The position numbers and the translations under genes were made by a program. Below the pieces are notes generated by a model, which ran no database searches, was not told the origin of the DNA, and saw nothing but the letters and a program-made list of their open reading frames with translations. This document shows, one piece after another, positions 29,391 to 36,665 of a stretch of 64,000 bases of DNA (positions within the stretch are counted from its first letter, which is position 1; every line of letters starts with the position of its first letter). Source of the stretch: Nannocystis sp. (GTDB lineage: Bacteria; Myxococcota_A; Polyangia; Nannocystales; Nannocystaceae); assembly GCA_016712315.1 (NCBI GenBank), contig JADJRG010000017.1, forward strand, positions 248,001-312,000. The letters run 5' to 3'.

Positions 29391-30106
29391 GTGGGTCGTC
29401 GGGCGAGGAAGGAGTGGACGATGCCGCGCTGCCAGCCGTCCATCGCTTCGGTGCGTACGCCGACGAAGCCGGCCGCGCCGAGGCGCCGCTCGAAGGCGCG
29501 TACGCCGTCGAAGTCGAGCACGCTGCGGCGGAGGTAGCGGTAGATCGGGGAGCCAGGCGAGGTGAGGGCGCCGGAGGGGATGATGATCGCGCCCGCGACG
29601 AGGTTCCACATGAAGCGGGCGCGCTTGGAGTCGGCGACCGAGTACTCGTGGAAGCAGATCATGCCGCCAGGCGCGAGCAGGCCGAGGAGGTTGGTGAGGC
29701 AACGATCGGGGTCCGGGACGTTGCGGATCCCGTAGGCCATGAGGATCGCGTCGAAGGGGCCTTCAGCGCCGGCGGCCGCGGGATCGGTGGCGTCGCCGCA
29801 GATCCAGCGGACGTCGGCGGCCCAGGGCTTGCGGCGCGCGATCTCCAGCATGCCGGCGGAGGCGTCGAGGCCGGTGAGCTGCGCGTCGGGGTAGACCTCG
29901 CGCAGGGCGGCGGTGGAGAGGCCGGTGCCGCAGCAGAGGTCGAGGATCCGCGCGCCCGCGGGCTGGCGGAGGCGCTCGGCGCTGTAGCGGAGGTGCCGGC
30001 GGTAGCCAGGGTTCATCCCGGTGAGGATGTCGTAGCGGCGCGCGACCCGATCAAAGTCGAGGGGGACGCCGCTCTTCTCAGCGGCGAGGGGGAGGGCAGC
30101 GTTCAT
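29387..30106 (-). CDS. UbiE/COQ5-like SAM-dependent methyltransferase
   Basis: A 239-aa class I methyltransferase. Motif I is ILDLCCGTGLST, followed by TGLDASAGMLEIAR and the UbiE-type segment AYGIRNVPDPDRCL and GMICFHEYS. True UbiE methylates quinones, but this gene lies 13 nt after crtE and overlaps crtU, so a carotenoid or related prenyl-lipid substrate is more likely. It may stand in for CrtF (O-methylation of the hydroxyl that CrtC adds), though CrtF belongs to another family; this is inferred. A start at 30106 (MNAALPLAAE) was chosen; the long upstream open frame is antisense to nothing coding but overlaps crtE in another frame. Confidence 0.8.
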   Translation of the reverse strand: MNAALPLAAEKSGVPLDFDRVARRYDILTGMNPGYRRHLRYSAERLRQPAGARILDLCCGTGLSTAALREVYPDAQLTGLDASAGMLEIARRKPWAADVRWICGDATDPAAAGAEGPFDAILMAYGIRNVPDPDRCLTNLLGLLAPGGMICFHEYSVADSKRARFMWNLVAGAIIIPSGALTSPGSPIYRYLRRSVLDFDGVRAFERRLGAAGFVGVRTEAMDGWQRGIVHSFLARRPT

Positions 30107-30119
30107 GTCGGCTCCGTGC

Positions 30120-31013
30120 TCAGGCGGTGGCGATGAAAGGTACCTGAGCGCTCGCGTTGGCGCGCTGGGTCCGCGGTAAAAGGTGCTCCGCCCAGCCTCG
30201 CAGGAGCGTGATGAGCTCGCCGCGGCCTTCACAGTCGGGGACCTGGTGGATCGCGCCGTCGAGGAGATCGCGGAGGCGGCCCACGGCTCCGTCGAGGCCG
30301 AGGCGATCGACGGCGGAGGGGCGGCCGTGGGTGGCGTCTTGGCCGACGGGCTTGCCGATGATGTCAGGGCGGCCGAGGGCGTCGCGGAGATCGTCGGCGA
30401 CCTGGTAGGCCTCGCCGAGGCGATCCCCGAGGCCGACCCAGCCGGCTCGCTCGCCGCCGCCGGCGAGGGCCCCGGCGAGCACCGCGGCCTCAAAGAGCGC
30501 GCCGGTCTTGGCGCGGTGGTAGGCGCGGAGGTTGATCCGCGGCTCGGACTCCCACGCCTGCCCGGCGGTGATGCCGTAGGGGGAGCCGGCGGCGCGGGCG
30601 ATGAGGCCGAGCATCGGGCCGGCGAGCTGCGGCCAACGCTCGCAGGAGTCGCCGAGCAGCTCAAAGGCGCGGACGATCAGGGCGTTGCCGCTGAGGATCG
30701 CGAGCTCCTCGCCGTACACGACGTGGACGGTCGGCTGGCCGCGGCGGAGCGGGGCGTCGTCGAAGCAGGGCAGATCGTCGTAGACCAAGGAGGCGCAGTG
30801 CAGCAGCTCGATCGCGACGGCCGCGGTGAGCGCGAGCTCCGGGTTGGCGTCGCCGCTGGCGCTCGCGACCTCGAGGCAGAGGCGCGGGCGGAAGCGGGCG
30901 CCTCCAGGAAAGACGGCGTGCCGCAGCGCCCGCGTGAGCCGCGGGGGTGAGGCGGTCGATATCGGCCGCAGGCTAGCTTCAAGGGCTTGCTCGATGCGCG
31001 TGTACGCGTCCAT
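30120..31013 (-). CDS. crtE: Geranylgeranyl diphosphate synthase
   Basis: A trans-prenyltransferase that makes the C20 precursor of carotenoids. The 297-aa protein has the first aspartate-rich motif (VYDDLPCFDDAPLRRG, residues 78-93) and the second (VADDLRDALG), with the five Asp of DDxxD intact. GKPVGQDATHGRPSAV follows, as in GGPP synthases. The C-terminus is slightly short of the usual ~300-330. It starts the minus-strand crt unit and diverges from crtD; TAGACA (31037-31042) with GGAG near 31021 may be its promoter and ribosome site. Confidence 0.9.
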   Translation of the reverse strand: MDAYTRIEQALEASLRPISTASPPRLTRALRHAVFPGGARFRPRLCLEVASASGDANPELALTAAVAIELLHCASLVYDDLPCFDDAPLRRGQPTVHVVYGEELAILSGNALIVRAFELLGDSCERWPQLAGPMLGLIARAAGSPYGITAGQAWESEPRINLRAYHRAKTGALFEAAVLAGALAGGGERAGWVGLGDRLGEAYQVADDLRDALGRPDIIGKPVGQDATHGRPSAVDRLGLDGAVGRLRDLLDGAIHQVPDCEGRGELITLLRGWAEHLLPRTQRANASAQVPFIATA

Positions 31014-31089
31014 AGGCTCTCCGGAGTGTGAGAGGGTGTCTAAGGATTGTCAATGAATCAGCGTCAATATTGTACAAAGACTGGACAGC
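31014..31089. promoter_or_regulatory. Divergent crt promoter region with GTCAAT direct repeats
   Basis: This short AT-rich stretch separates crtE and crtD. GTCAAT occurs at 31049-31054 and 31063-31068, 14 nt apart in the same direction, and the second copy runs into CAATATTGTACAA (31065-31077). The layout suits a dimeric regulator; MerR-family B12 photoreceptors (CarH/LitR) that recognise TGTACA-like sites are one candidate, which I cannot test. Confidence 0.5.
31065..31077 (+). promoter_or_regulatory. CAATATTGTACAA element upstream of crtD
   Basis: A 13-nt element that ends 12 nt before the ATG at 31090. It matches the element at 60584-60596 at 12 of 13 positions. Its TACAAA could act as a -10 box. 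Confidence 0.5.
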
Positions 31090-32700
31090 ATGGGCGGTCG
31101 CGGCTACGTTCGGCGAGCGATGCAACCCCTGAGGCAGCGCGTGATCGTGGTCGGCGCGGGGATCGGCGGCCTCGCGGCGGCGATCGAGCTCGGCCGGCGT
31201 GGAGTCGAGGTGGTGCTGCTCGAGCGCGCGAAGCACGTCGGCGGCAAGATGCGCCAGATCGAGGTGGGCGGCCGGTCGATCGACGCGGGGCCTACGGTGC
31301 TGACGATGCGGGCGATCTTTGAAGGGCTGTTCGAACGCGCGGGCGCTCGCCTCGAGGACCACGTGACGCTGCGTCCGATGAGTGTGCTGGCCCGCCACGC
31401 TTGGCAGGATGGTAGCCGCTTGGACCTCTTCGCCGATGTCGACGCGACCGCGGCGGCGATCGGTGACTTCGCGTCGGCGGCGGATGTGCGCGGGTACCGC
31501 AAGTTCTGTGAACATACCGCGCAGATCTGGAAAAAGGTGCAGGGACCGTTCGTGCACAGCCGGCGGCCGACGCTGCCGAGCCTGGTCGGGTCGCTCGGGC
31601 TGCGGGGCATGCGTGGGATCCTCGAGGTCGATTGGCACCGCTCGATGTGGCGGGCGCTCGGGGAATTCTTCCAGGACCCTCGGCTGCGCCAGCTCTTCGG
31701 CCGTTACGCGACCTACTACGGGTCATCTCCCTTCGAGGCGCCGGCGACCTTGAACTTGATCGCGCACGTCGAACAGAGCGGGGTGTGGACGGTGGACGGG
31801 GGGATGTTCGCGCTCGCGCAGGCGATGGCGGGGTTGGCCGGGCGCTGCGGGGTGACGATCCGCTGCGAGGCGGAGGTCGAGGCGATCTCGGCGCGGGCAG
31901 GGCGAGTGAGCGGGGTGCGCCTGCGCGGCGGCGAGCAGATCGCGGCGGACGTGGTGATCGTCACCGCGGACGCGTGGGCGCTCGCCGGGGGCCTCTTCGG
32001 GGCGGAGGCGGCGAAGGCGGTGAAGGCGCCGCCGACGTCGCAGCGCTCGCTGTCGGCGCTGACGTGGTCGATGGTGGCGCGTACTCGCGGCTTCCCGCTG
32101 ACCCGCCACTGCGTGTTCTTCTCGCGCGACTACGCGGCGGAGTTCGACGATCTCTTCGGCCGTGGCCGCCTGCCGGGCGAGCCGACGGTGTATGTGTGCG
32201 CGCAGGACCGCGGCGGCGACGCGGCGGGCGAGGGCGTCTCGGAGGGCGCGGAGGAGCGCCTGTTTTGTCTGGTCAACGCGCCAGCGCGCGGGGGCGCGGG
32301 GGCCTTTCCACGAGCGGAGATCGAACGATGCGAGAGAGCGACCTTTGGGCTGCTACAGCGCTGCGGGCTCGAGATCACACAGAGCGAGCAGGCGACGGCG
32401 CGGACGACCCCGGACGACTTCGCGCGGCTCTTCCCTGCGACGGCGGGGGCGATCTACGGGGCGGCGACCCACTCGTGGAGCTCGTCGCTGGCGCGCACGG
32501 GCTCGACGACGCGCCTGCCGGGGCTGCTGCTGGCGGGGGGGAGCGTGCACCCGGGCGCGGGGGTGCCGATGGTGACCTTGAGCGGCTGTTTCGCGGCGGA
32601 GAGCGCGGCCGAGGCGCTCGCTTCGACGCGCCGATCCCCGACCGGGGGTACGCGTGGTGGTACGTCGACGCGCTCAGCGACGACGGACGCTTCGGGCTGA
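31090..32700 (+). CDS. crtD: Carotenoid 3,4-desaturase (methoxyneurosporene dehydrogenase type)
   Basis: A 536-aa FAD enzyme of the CrtI/CrtD family that adds a double bond at the psi-end. The FAD fold is VIVVGAGIGGLAAAIELG; then HVGGKMRQIEVGGRSIDAGP, VDWHRSMWRALGEFF, QLFGRYATYYGSSPFEAP, GGMFALAQAM and the closing FAD segment GGSVHPGAGVPMVTLSG. The nested ATG at 31120 (MQPLRQRV) fits the family start, while 31090 fits the spacing of the promoter element. The last ~20 residues (after AAEALAS) are low complexity and overlap crtC in another frame, so they may not be part of the ancestral protein. Confidence 0.88.
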   Translation: MGGRGYVRRAMQPLRQRVIVVGAGIGGLAAAIELGRRGVEVVLLERAKHVGGKMRQIEVGGRSIDAGPTVLTMRAIFEGLFERAGARLEDHVTLRPMSVLARHAWQDGSRLDLFADVDATAAAIGDFASAADVRGYRKFCEHTAQIWKKVQGPFVHSRRPTLPSLVGSLGLRGMRGILEVDWHRSMWRALGEFFQDPRLRQLFGRYATYYGSSPFEAPATLNLIAHVEQSGVWTVDGGMFALAQAMAGLAGRCGVTIRCEAEVEAISARAGRVSGVRLRGGEQIAADVVIVTADAWALAGGLFGAEAAKAVKAPPTSQRSLSALTWSMVARTRGFPLTRHCVFFSRDYAAEFDDLFGRGRLPGEPTVYVCAQDRGGDAAGEGVSEGAEERLFCLVNAPARGGAGAFPRAEIERCERATFGLLQRCGLEITQSEQATARTTPDDFARLFPATAGAIYGAATHSWSSSLARTGSTTRLPGLLLAGGSVHPGAGVPMVTLSGCFAAESAAEALASTRRSPTGGTRGGTSTRSATTDASG

Positions 32701-33557
32701 CGATCATCGCGTTCCAAGGGGCGGTGTTCTCGCCGTTCTACTTCGCGGCGCGAAGGCGGGCGGGGGCAGGGGCGCCGGTGGATCCGCTCGATCACTGCGC
32801 GATCAACGTGGCGATCTACGGGCGCGGCCACGATCGCTGGGTGCTGAGCGAGTACGGGCAGAAGGACCTGCAGCGCGGCGCGCAGGGGATGGCGATCGGC
32901 GGGTCGATGATCGGCTGGGAGGGCGACTCGCTGGTGGTTCGCTTTGACGAGCGCGCGGCGGTCGGCGGGCAGCGGGTGACGGGTACGGTGCGGCTTCGAC
33001 CCGACGCGACCTTCGACGCGCCGGTGGTGCTCGACGGGCGCGGGCGGCACGTGTGGTGGGGAGTGGCCCCGCACGCGCAGGTGGAGGTGGAGGTGACGCG
33101 GCCGGCGCCGCTGCGCTTCTCCGGGCTCGGGTATCACGACTGCAACTTCGGCGCGGAGCCGCTCGAGGACGGGTTCACGCGCTGGCGATGGGCGCGGCTC
33201 AGCGCGGGCGGGCGCTCGACGGTCCTCTATGACGGGGAGCGCCGGGATGGCTCGAGCTTCCGCTTCGGCCGGGTGTTCGGCGCGGACGGGCGGCTCTCCG
33301 AGGAGTGCGAGGCGGAGGGGGAGGCGCCGCTGGGGCGTACGCGCTGGCTGCTGCCTCGCAGCGCTCGTTGTGACCGAGGGGGCTCGGCGCGGCTGATCCG
33401 TACGCTCGAGGACACGCCGTTCTATGCGCGCTCGGAGATCTCGGCCGAGCTGGGGGGCGCGCGGGCGGTGGGGGTGCATGAGGTGCTGTCGCTCGATCGC
33501 TTCGTCAAGCCGGCGGTGCAGGGGATCTTGCCGTACCGGATCCGTCGGGTGCGCTGA
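32586..33557 (+). CDS. crtC: Hydroxyneurosporene synthase (carotenoid 1,2-hydratase); start uncertain
   Basis: Adds water across the 1,2 double bond of an acyclic carotenoid end. Homology to CrtC begins at about 32622 (FDAPIPDRGYAWWYVDALSD) and continues with GLTIIAFQGAVFSPFY, CAINVAIYG, WVLSEYGQKDLQRG and LGYHDCNFGAEPL. That start lies inside the end of crtD, about 80 nt upstream of its stop, in another frame. No ATG, GTG or TTG lies just before the conserved region: a CTG at 32586 or a GTG at 32475 are the nearest options. I chose 32586. The end overlaps the convergent gene by 53 nt. Confidence 0.75.
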   Translation: MFRGGERGRGARFDAPIPDRGYAWWYVDALSDDGRFGLTIIAFQGAVFSPFYFAARRRAGAGAPVDPLDHCAINVAIYGRGHDRWVLSEYGQKDLQRGAQGMAIGGSMIGWEGDSLVVRFDERAAVGGQRVTGTVRLRPDATFDAPVVLDGRGRHVWWGVAPHAQVEVEVTRPAPLRFSGLGYHDCNFGAEPLEDGFTRWRWARLSAGGRSTVLYDGERRDGSSFRFGRVFGADGRLSEECEAEGEAPLGRTRWLLPRSARCDRGGSARLIRTLEDTPFYARSEISAELGGARAVGVHEVLSLDRFVKPAVQGILPYRIRRVR

Positions 33558-34494
33558 GCCCTAGACAGGGGGGCGCGGCGAGGGGGCCGGCGCCCTCGCG
33601 GGCGCGCTCGCAGGCGCGGGCGTCGAGGTACCAGGCGCCCCCTGTAAAAAGAAGGTGGTCGGCGGCGGCGCCGGTGATCGGGCGGCTGTGGAGGCAGGAG
33701 CGGGCGCCGAGCCGCGGCGGGTCATGGGCGGAGGTCCAGGCGGGGCCGGCGAGGGTGAGCCAGGCGCCGTCGACCGCGTACTCGAGGGTGACGAGGCGAT
33801 CGCCGATCTGGCGGTGGAGTCGGCCTTCGGCGGGGTGATCGGGGCGCGGGCGGCTGCTCCGCCAACGCTCGCATCGCGGGCCGGTCGGGCCGCTGCGCAG
33901 CCAGTAGAGGGCGCGGGCGCGGGCGCTTCGGCGGAGGAAGGACGGGGCGCCTGCGACGAGGGGTGGGGCGCCTCGGCCGGTGAGACGGGCTTTGGTGTGG
34001 GGATCGGCGAGGGCGGAGGCGCAGCCGAGCGGGCGATGAGCGGGGGGATCGCCGCGCTCGCAGGCGGCGAGGTCGGTGTACCAGCGCTCGTAGGCGTGAA
34101 GGGTGATCTGCGGGGCGCCGCGGCGACGCTCGATCACGCCGTCGTAGGTGCAGGGCAGGCTGGTGGCGCGATCGTCGGCCTCGTGGTGGGGGGCGCTGAG
34201 GGTGAAGTAGCCGTCGAGGATCGTGAAGGTGTAGGAAAAAACGCTGGCGCCCTCGGGGCGGGCGAGGCGGCCGCGAGCGGGATCGTCGGGGTCGACGTGG
34301 ATCTGCCAGGGCTCGCAGATCTCGCCGTGGCGCCAGTAGAGGACGCCTCCGTCGACGAGCCGCTGGGTCTGGTCCCGGGTGAGGGGGTGGAGATCAGCGG
34401 CGGGGGCCGGCGACGCGGGTGACGGAGGCGGCGCGGCGCTGCTGCAGGCGAGCAGCCAGAGCGCGCCGCTGGCGAGGTGACGCGCGTCGAGCAT
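33505..34494 (-). CDS. Lipoprotein with two copies of an unknown Cys-containing domain
   Basis: A 329-aa lipoprotein of unknown function. Lipid Cys at 17 (GALWLLACSS), a Pro/Ala linker, then two similar units: GGVLYWRHGEICEPWQI, with GYFTLSAP and a closing AYERWYTDLAACERG (~48-155), and ARALYWLRSGPTGPRCERW, with WLTLAGP and GGAWYLDARACER (~197-305). The shared order (LYW, Cys-Glu-x-W, strands, aromatic-Tyr-x-D-x-x-Ala-Cys-Glu-Arg) shows an internal duplication. It ends 53 nt inside the convergent crtC gene. Start is at ATG 34494 with a leaderless-type -10. Confidence 0.7.
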   Translation of the reverse strand: MLDARHLASGALWLLACSSAAPPPSPASPAPAADLHPLTRDQTQRLVDGGVLYWRHGEICEPWQIHVDPDDPARGRLARPEGASVFSYTFTILDGYFTLSAPHHEADDRATSLPCTYDGVIERRRGAPQITLHAYERWYTDLAACERGDPPAHRPLGCASALADPHTKARLTGRGAPPLVAGAPSFLRRSARARALYWLRSGPTGPRCERWRSSRPRPDHPAEGRLHRQIGDRLVTLEYAVDGAWLTLAGPAWTSAHDPPRLGARSCLHSRPITGAAADHLLFTGGAWYLDARACERAREGAGPLAAPPCLGLSAPDGSGTARSPAPPA

Positions 34495-34500
34495 ACGCGC

Positions 34501-34506
34501 AGGCTA
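34501..34506 (-). promoter_or_regulatory. -10 box, leaderless-type spacing
   Basis: On the minus strand TAGCCT ends exactly 6 nt before the ATG at 34494. Confidence 0.4.
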
Positions 34507-34683
34507 ACGCAACTGGGCCCGGCCTGAGGCGCGATGCGCACGATCGTTCAGTGATCTTGGTTTCTTGAATTACCGCCTGGTTATTCGTTTGAGGCGGCGC
34601 ACGAGCAAGAAGTGAGAAAAATGAACAAAGAAAAATGAGATGGAGGCGTGATGGTTTGGGGGCTGGTTTGTCGGCTCTTCCGG

Positions 34684-34689
34684 TAGATT
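34684..34689 (+). promoter_or_regulatory. -10 box, leaderless-type spacing
   Basis: TAGATT ends 6 nt before the ATG at 34696, downstream of an unusually AT-rich stretch (34551-34660). Confidence 0.5.
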
Positions 34690-34695
34690 GGCGCC

Positions 34696-35832
34696 ATGAA
34701 CAGGCTATGGCTCTTGGGACTTGGGCTGATCGTCGGGTGTGGCGGTGATGACGCGGCTTCGGGCTCGACGAGCGCGACCGGCGGGGTGACGACGATCGCG
34801 ACGTCGTCGTCGACGAGCGTGAGCTCGGAGGGGAGCAGCGTCGGCGAGGTGACGACGGCAGACGCGACCAGCTCGGGCGCCTCCGAGAGCGACTCGCAGG
34901 CGTCGACCTCAGACGCGACGGCGGCGAGCAGTGAGCCGATGACGACGACGAGCGCGACCGATCCGACTACCGATCCGACCGGCTCGACGAGCGACGCGAC
35001 GAGCGACGCGACGAGCGACGCGACGACCGAGGAGGGGCCGCCAGGGTGCAAGCAGGTGGACTTCTTGTTCGTGATCGATAACTCCGTGTCGATGGAGGGC
35101 GAGCAGTCGAAGCTCGCGGCGGCGTTCCCGGCGTTCATCGCGACGATCAAGGAGACGCTGCCGACCAACGACTACAACATCATGGTGGTCGACACCGACG
35201 CGGCCGGCCGCTGCTCGCCGAACACGTGCTCGCACCAGACCTGCCAGGCGCAGGGGAAGTACGCGTGCAAAGACATCTTCACGGCGTGTGATACGACCCG
35301 CGGCGCGGGGGTGGTGCACCCGGCGGGGGATTTCGCGAGCAATACGCCCTGCGACTTCGATCCAGGTAAGCGCTACCTGCTGGCGAGCGACCCGGCGCTG
35401 ACCGATAATTTTACCTGCGCGGCGAAGGTCGGTACGGCCGGGAACGCGTCCGAGCGGCCGATGGATGGCATGGTGGAGGCGGTGTCGCCGGCGCTGCTCG
35501 CCCCAGGGGCGTGCAACGAGGGCTTCTTGCGCGAGGGGGCGATCTTGGTGGTGACGTTCATCAGCGACGACCCGAACGTCGAGGACCAAAATTCGGCGAA
35601 GCAGACGTATGACGCGCTGGTCGCGGCGAAGGGCGGCGACGCGGACCGGATCGTGGTGCTGGGGCTGATCCCAGGGATGGGCTGCGGCAGCGGCGGCAAG
35701 CACTGGGCGGAGATGATCGCGATGTTCGGCCCGCGCGGGATCCAAGGGCTGGTGTGCAGCGACGACTACAACGGCTTCTTCCAAGACGCGGTCGCGACGA
35801 TCCTCGACACCTGCGTGATCAACCCGGGGTGA
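34696..35832 (+). CDS. Lipoprotein with von Willebrand factor A domain
   Basis: A 378-aa surface lipoprotein. Lipid Cys at 15 (GLGLIVGC), then ~95 residues of Ser/Thr/Ala linker, then a VWA-like domain: KQVDFLFVIDNSVSMEGEQ with an intact DxSxS metal motif, NDYNIMVVDTDA, Cys-rich loops (CSPNTCSHQTC, CKDIFTAC), GACNEGFLREGAILVVTFIS and a final QDAVATILDTC. It shares several blocks with the paralogue at 26480-27628, including the GxGxxxH-then-FASNxPC/YSSNKDC loop. Probably an adhesin or ligand-binding protein; no partner genes are evident. Confidence 0.82.
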   Translation: MNRLWLLGLGLIVGCGGDDAASGSTSATGGVTTIATSSSTSVSSEGSSVGEVTTADATSSGASESDSQASTSDATAASSEPMTTTSATDPTTDPTGSTSDATSDATSDATTEEGPPGCKQVDFLFVIDNSVSMEGEQSKLAAAFPAFIATIKETLPTNDYNIMVVDTDAAGRCSPNTCSHQTCQAQGKYACKDIFTACDTTRGAGVVHPAGDFASNTPCDFDPGKRYLLASDPALTDNFTCAAKVGTAGNASERPMDGMVEAVSPALLAPGACNEGFLREGAILVVTFISDDPNVEDQNSAKQTYDALVAAKGGDADRIVVLGLIPGMGCGSGGKHWAEMIAMFGPRGIQGLVCSDDYNGFFQDAVATILDTCVINPG

Positions 35833-35860
35833 GAGGACGCGGCGGCGCTCGCGCGGGCGC

Positions 35861-36556
35861 TCACTGGAGGGGGAAGGGGACGAGCACGTAGTCGACGCCG
35901 CCGCTGTGGCAGCCGCTGCACAGGCCGAGGCCGAGGGCGGGGCCGTACTCGGTGCCGTTGATCAGCTCGTACCAGTACCAACCTTTGCCGCCGTCGCTGT
36001 CCGGCTGGACCTTGATCTCGACCGCCCAGCCGATGATCGCGTCGCCTTGACCCCACAGCTCCTTCACCGAGGCGGCGCCCTCGGGGTGGACGCTGGCGCC
36101 GTCGCTGAGCGACTTGTTGAGCGCGGCGTTGAGGAAGGTGCGGACCTGGCCGCCGTGTGGGCCGGTGGACGGGTGGATCTTCGACTCGGCGGCCCAGCCG
36201 TCGTAGGCGCCGCTCTCGAGCCAGGCGAGGAGCTGCTCCTTGGACTCGGTGGGCGGGAGCTCGTCGCCGCCGGCGCCGGTGGTGCCGGCCGTCTCCGTGG
36301 CGTCGGTGGTCGACGAGGTTGAGGTCGAGGTGGTGGCGTCGGTGGTCGACGAGGTTGAGGTCGAGGTGGTGGCGTCGGTGGTCGACGCGGTTGAGGTCGA
36401 GGTGTCGGTGGTGTCGGTGGTGTCGGTGGTGGATGTTGTTGCGGTGCCGGCGGTGGTGGTGGTGGATGTCGCGTCGGTGTCGGTGCCGGCGCTGTCGTCC
36501 CCCGCGCACGCGACGAAGAGAGGGAGGCTGAGGGTGAGTCGAGCGAAGGGGCGCAT
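35861..36556 (-). CDS. Lipoprotein with cytochrome P460-like heme domain
   Basis: A 231-aa lipoprotein. Lipid Cys at 17 (SLPLFVAC), a Thr/Ser/Asp linker containing a 12-residue tandem repeat, then a ~130-residue domain: TESKEQLLAWLESGAYDGW, HGGQVRTFLN, GWYWYELINGTE and the heme-attachment motif CSGCH near residue 215, followed by SGGVDYVLVPFPLQ. A heme CxxCH close to the C-terminus after a Trp/Tyr-rich strand is typical of cytochrome P460-like proteins. Likely a periplasmic or surface electron carrier. It converges with the VWA lipoprotein and ends 28 nt from it. Confidence 0.78.
   Translation of the reverse strand: MRPFARLTLSLPLFVACAGDDSAGTDTDATSTTTTAGTATTSTTDTTDTTDTSTSTASTTDATTSTSTSSTTDATTSTSTSSTTDATETAGTTGAGGDELPPTESKEQLLAWLESGAYDGWAAESKIHPSTGPHGGQVRTFLNAALNKSLSDGASVHPEGAASVKELWGQGDAIIGWAVEIKVQPDSDGGKGWYWYELINGTEYGPALGLGLCSGCHSGGVDYVLVPFPLQ
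36297..36404 (-). repeat. Three tandem 36-nt repeats in a lipoprotein linker
   Basis: Units at 36297-36332, 36333-36368 and 36369-36404. The first two are identical and the third differs by one base near its middle. They encode 12-residue repeats of the TTDATTSTSTSS type. Confidence 0.85.
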
Positions 36557-36562
36557 CCGCCG

Positions 36563-36568
36563 ATGCTA
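36563..36568 (-). promoter_or_regulatory. -10 box, leaderless-type spacing
   Basis: On the minus strand TAGCAT ends 6 nt before the ATG at 36556. Confidence 0.45.
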
Positions 36569-36665
36569 ACGCGTCTGCGAGGGCTGCATGGTCGTCCATG
36601 TGCCCAGTGACCACGGTGTTTTCTCGGGCGCAGCGGCGAGCGTTCGCGCGACGCGTGGGCGCGGA

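Noticed and set aside
36297..36404. Direct repeats that could suggest a CRISPR array
   Set aside because: The units are contiguous, with no unique spacers, and are in frame within a protein linker.
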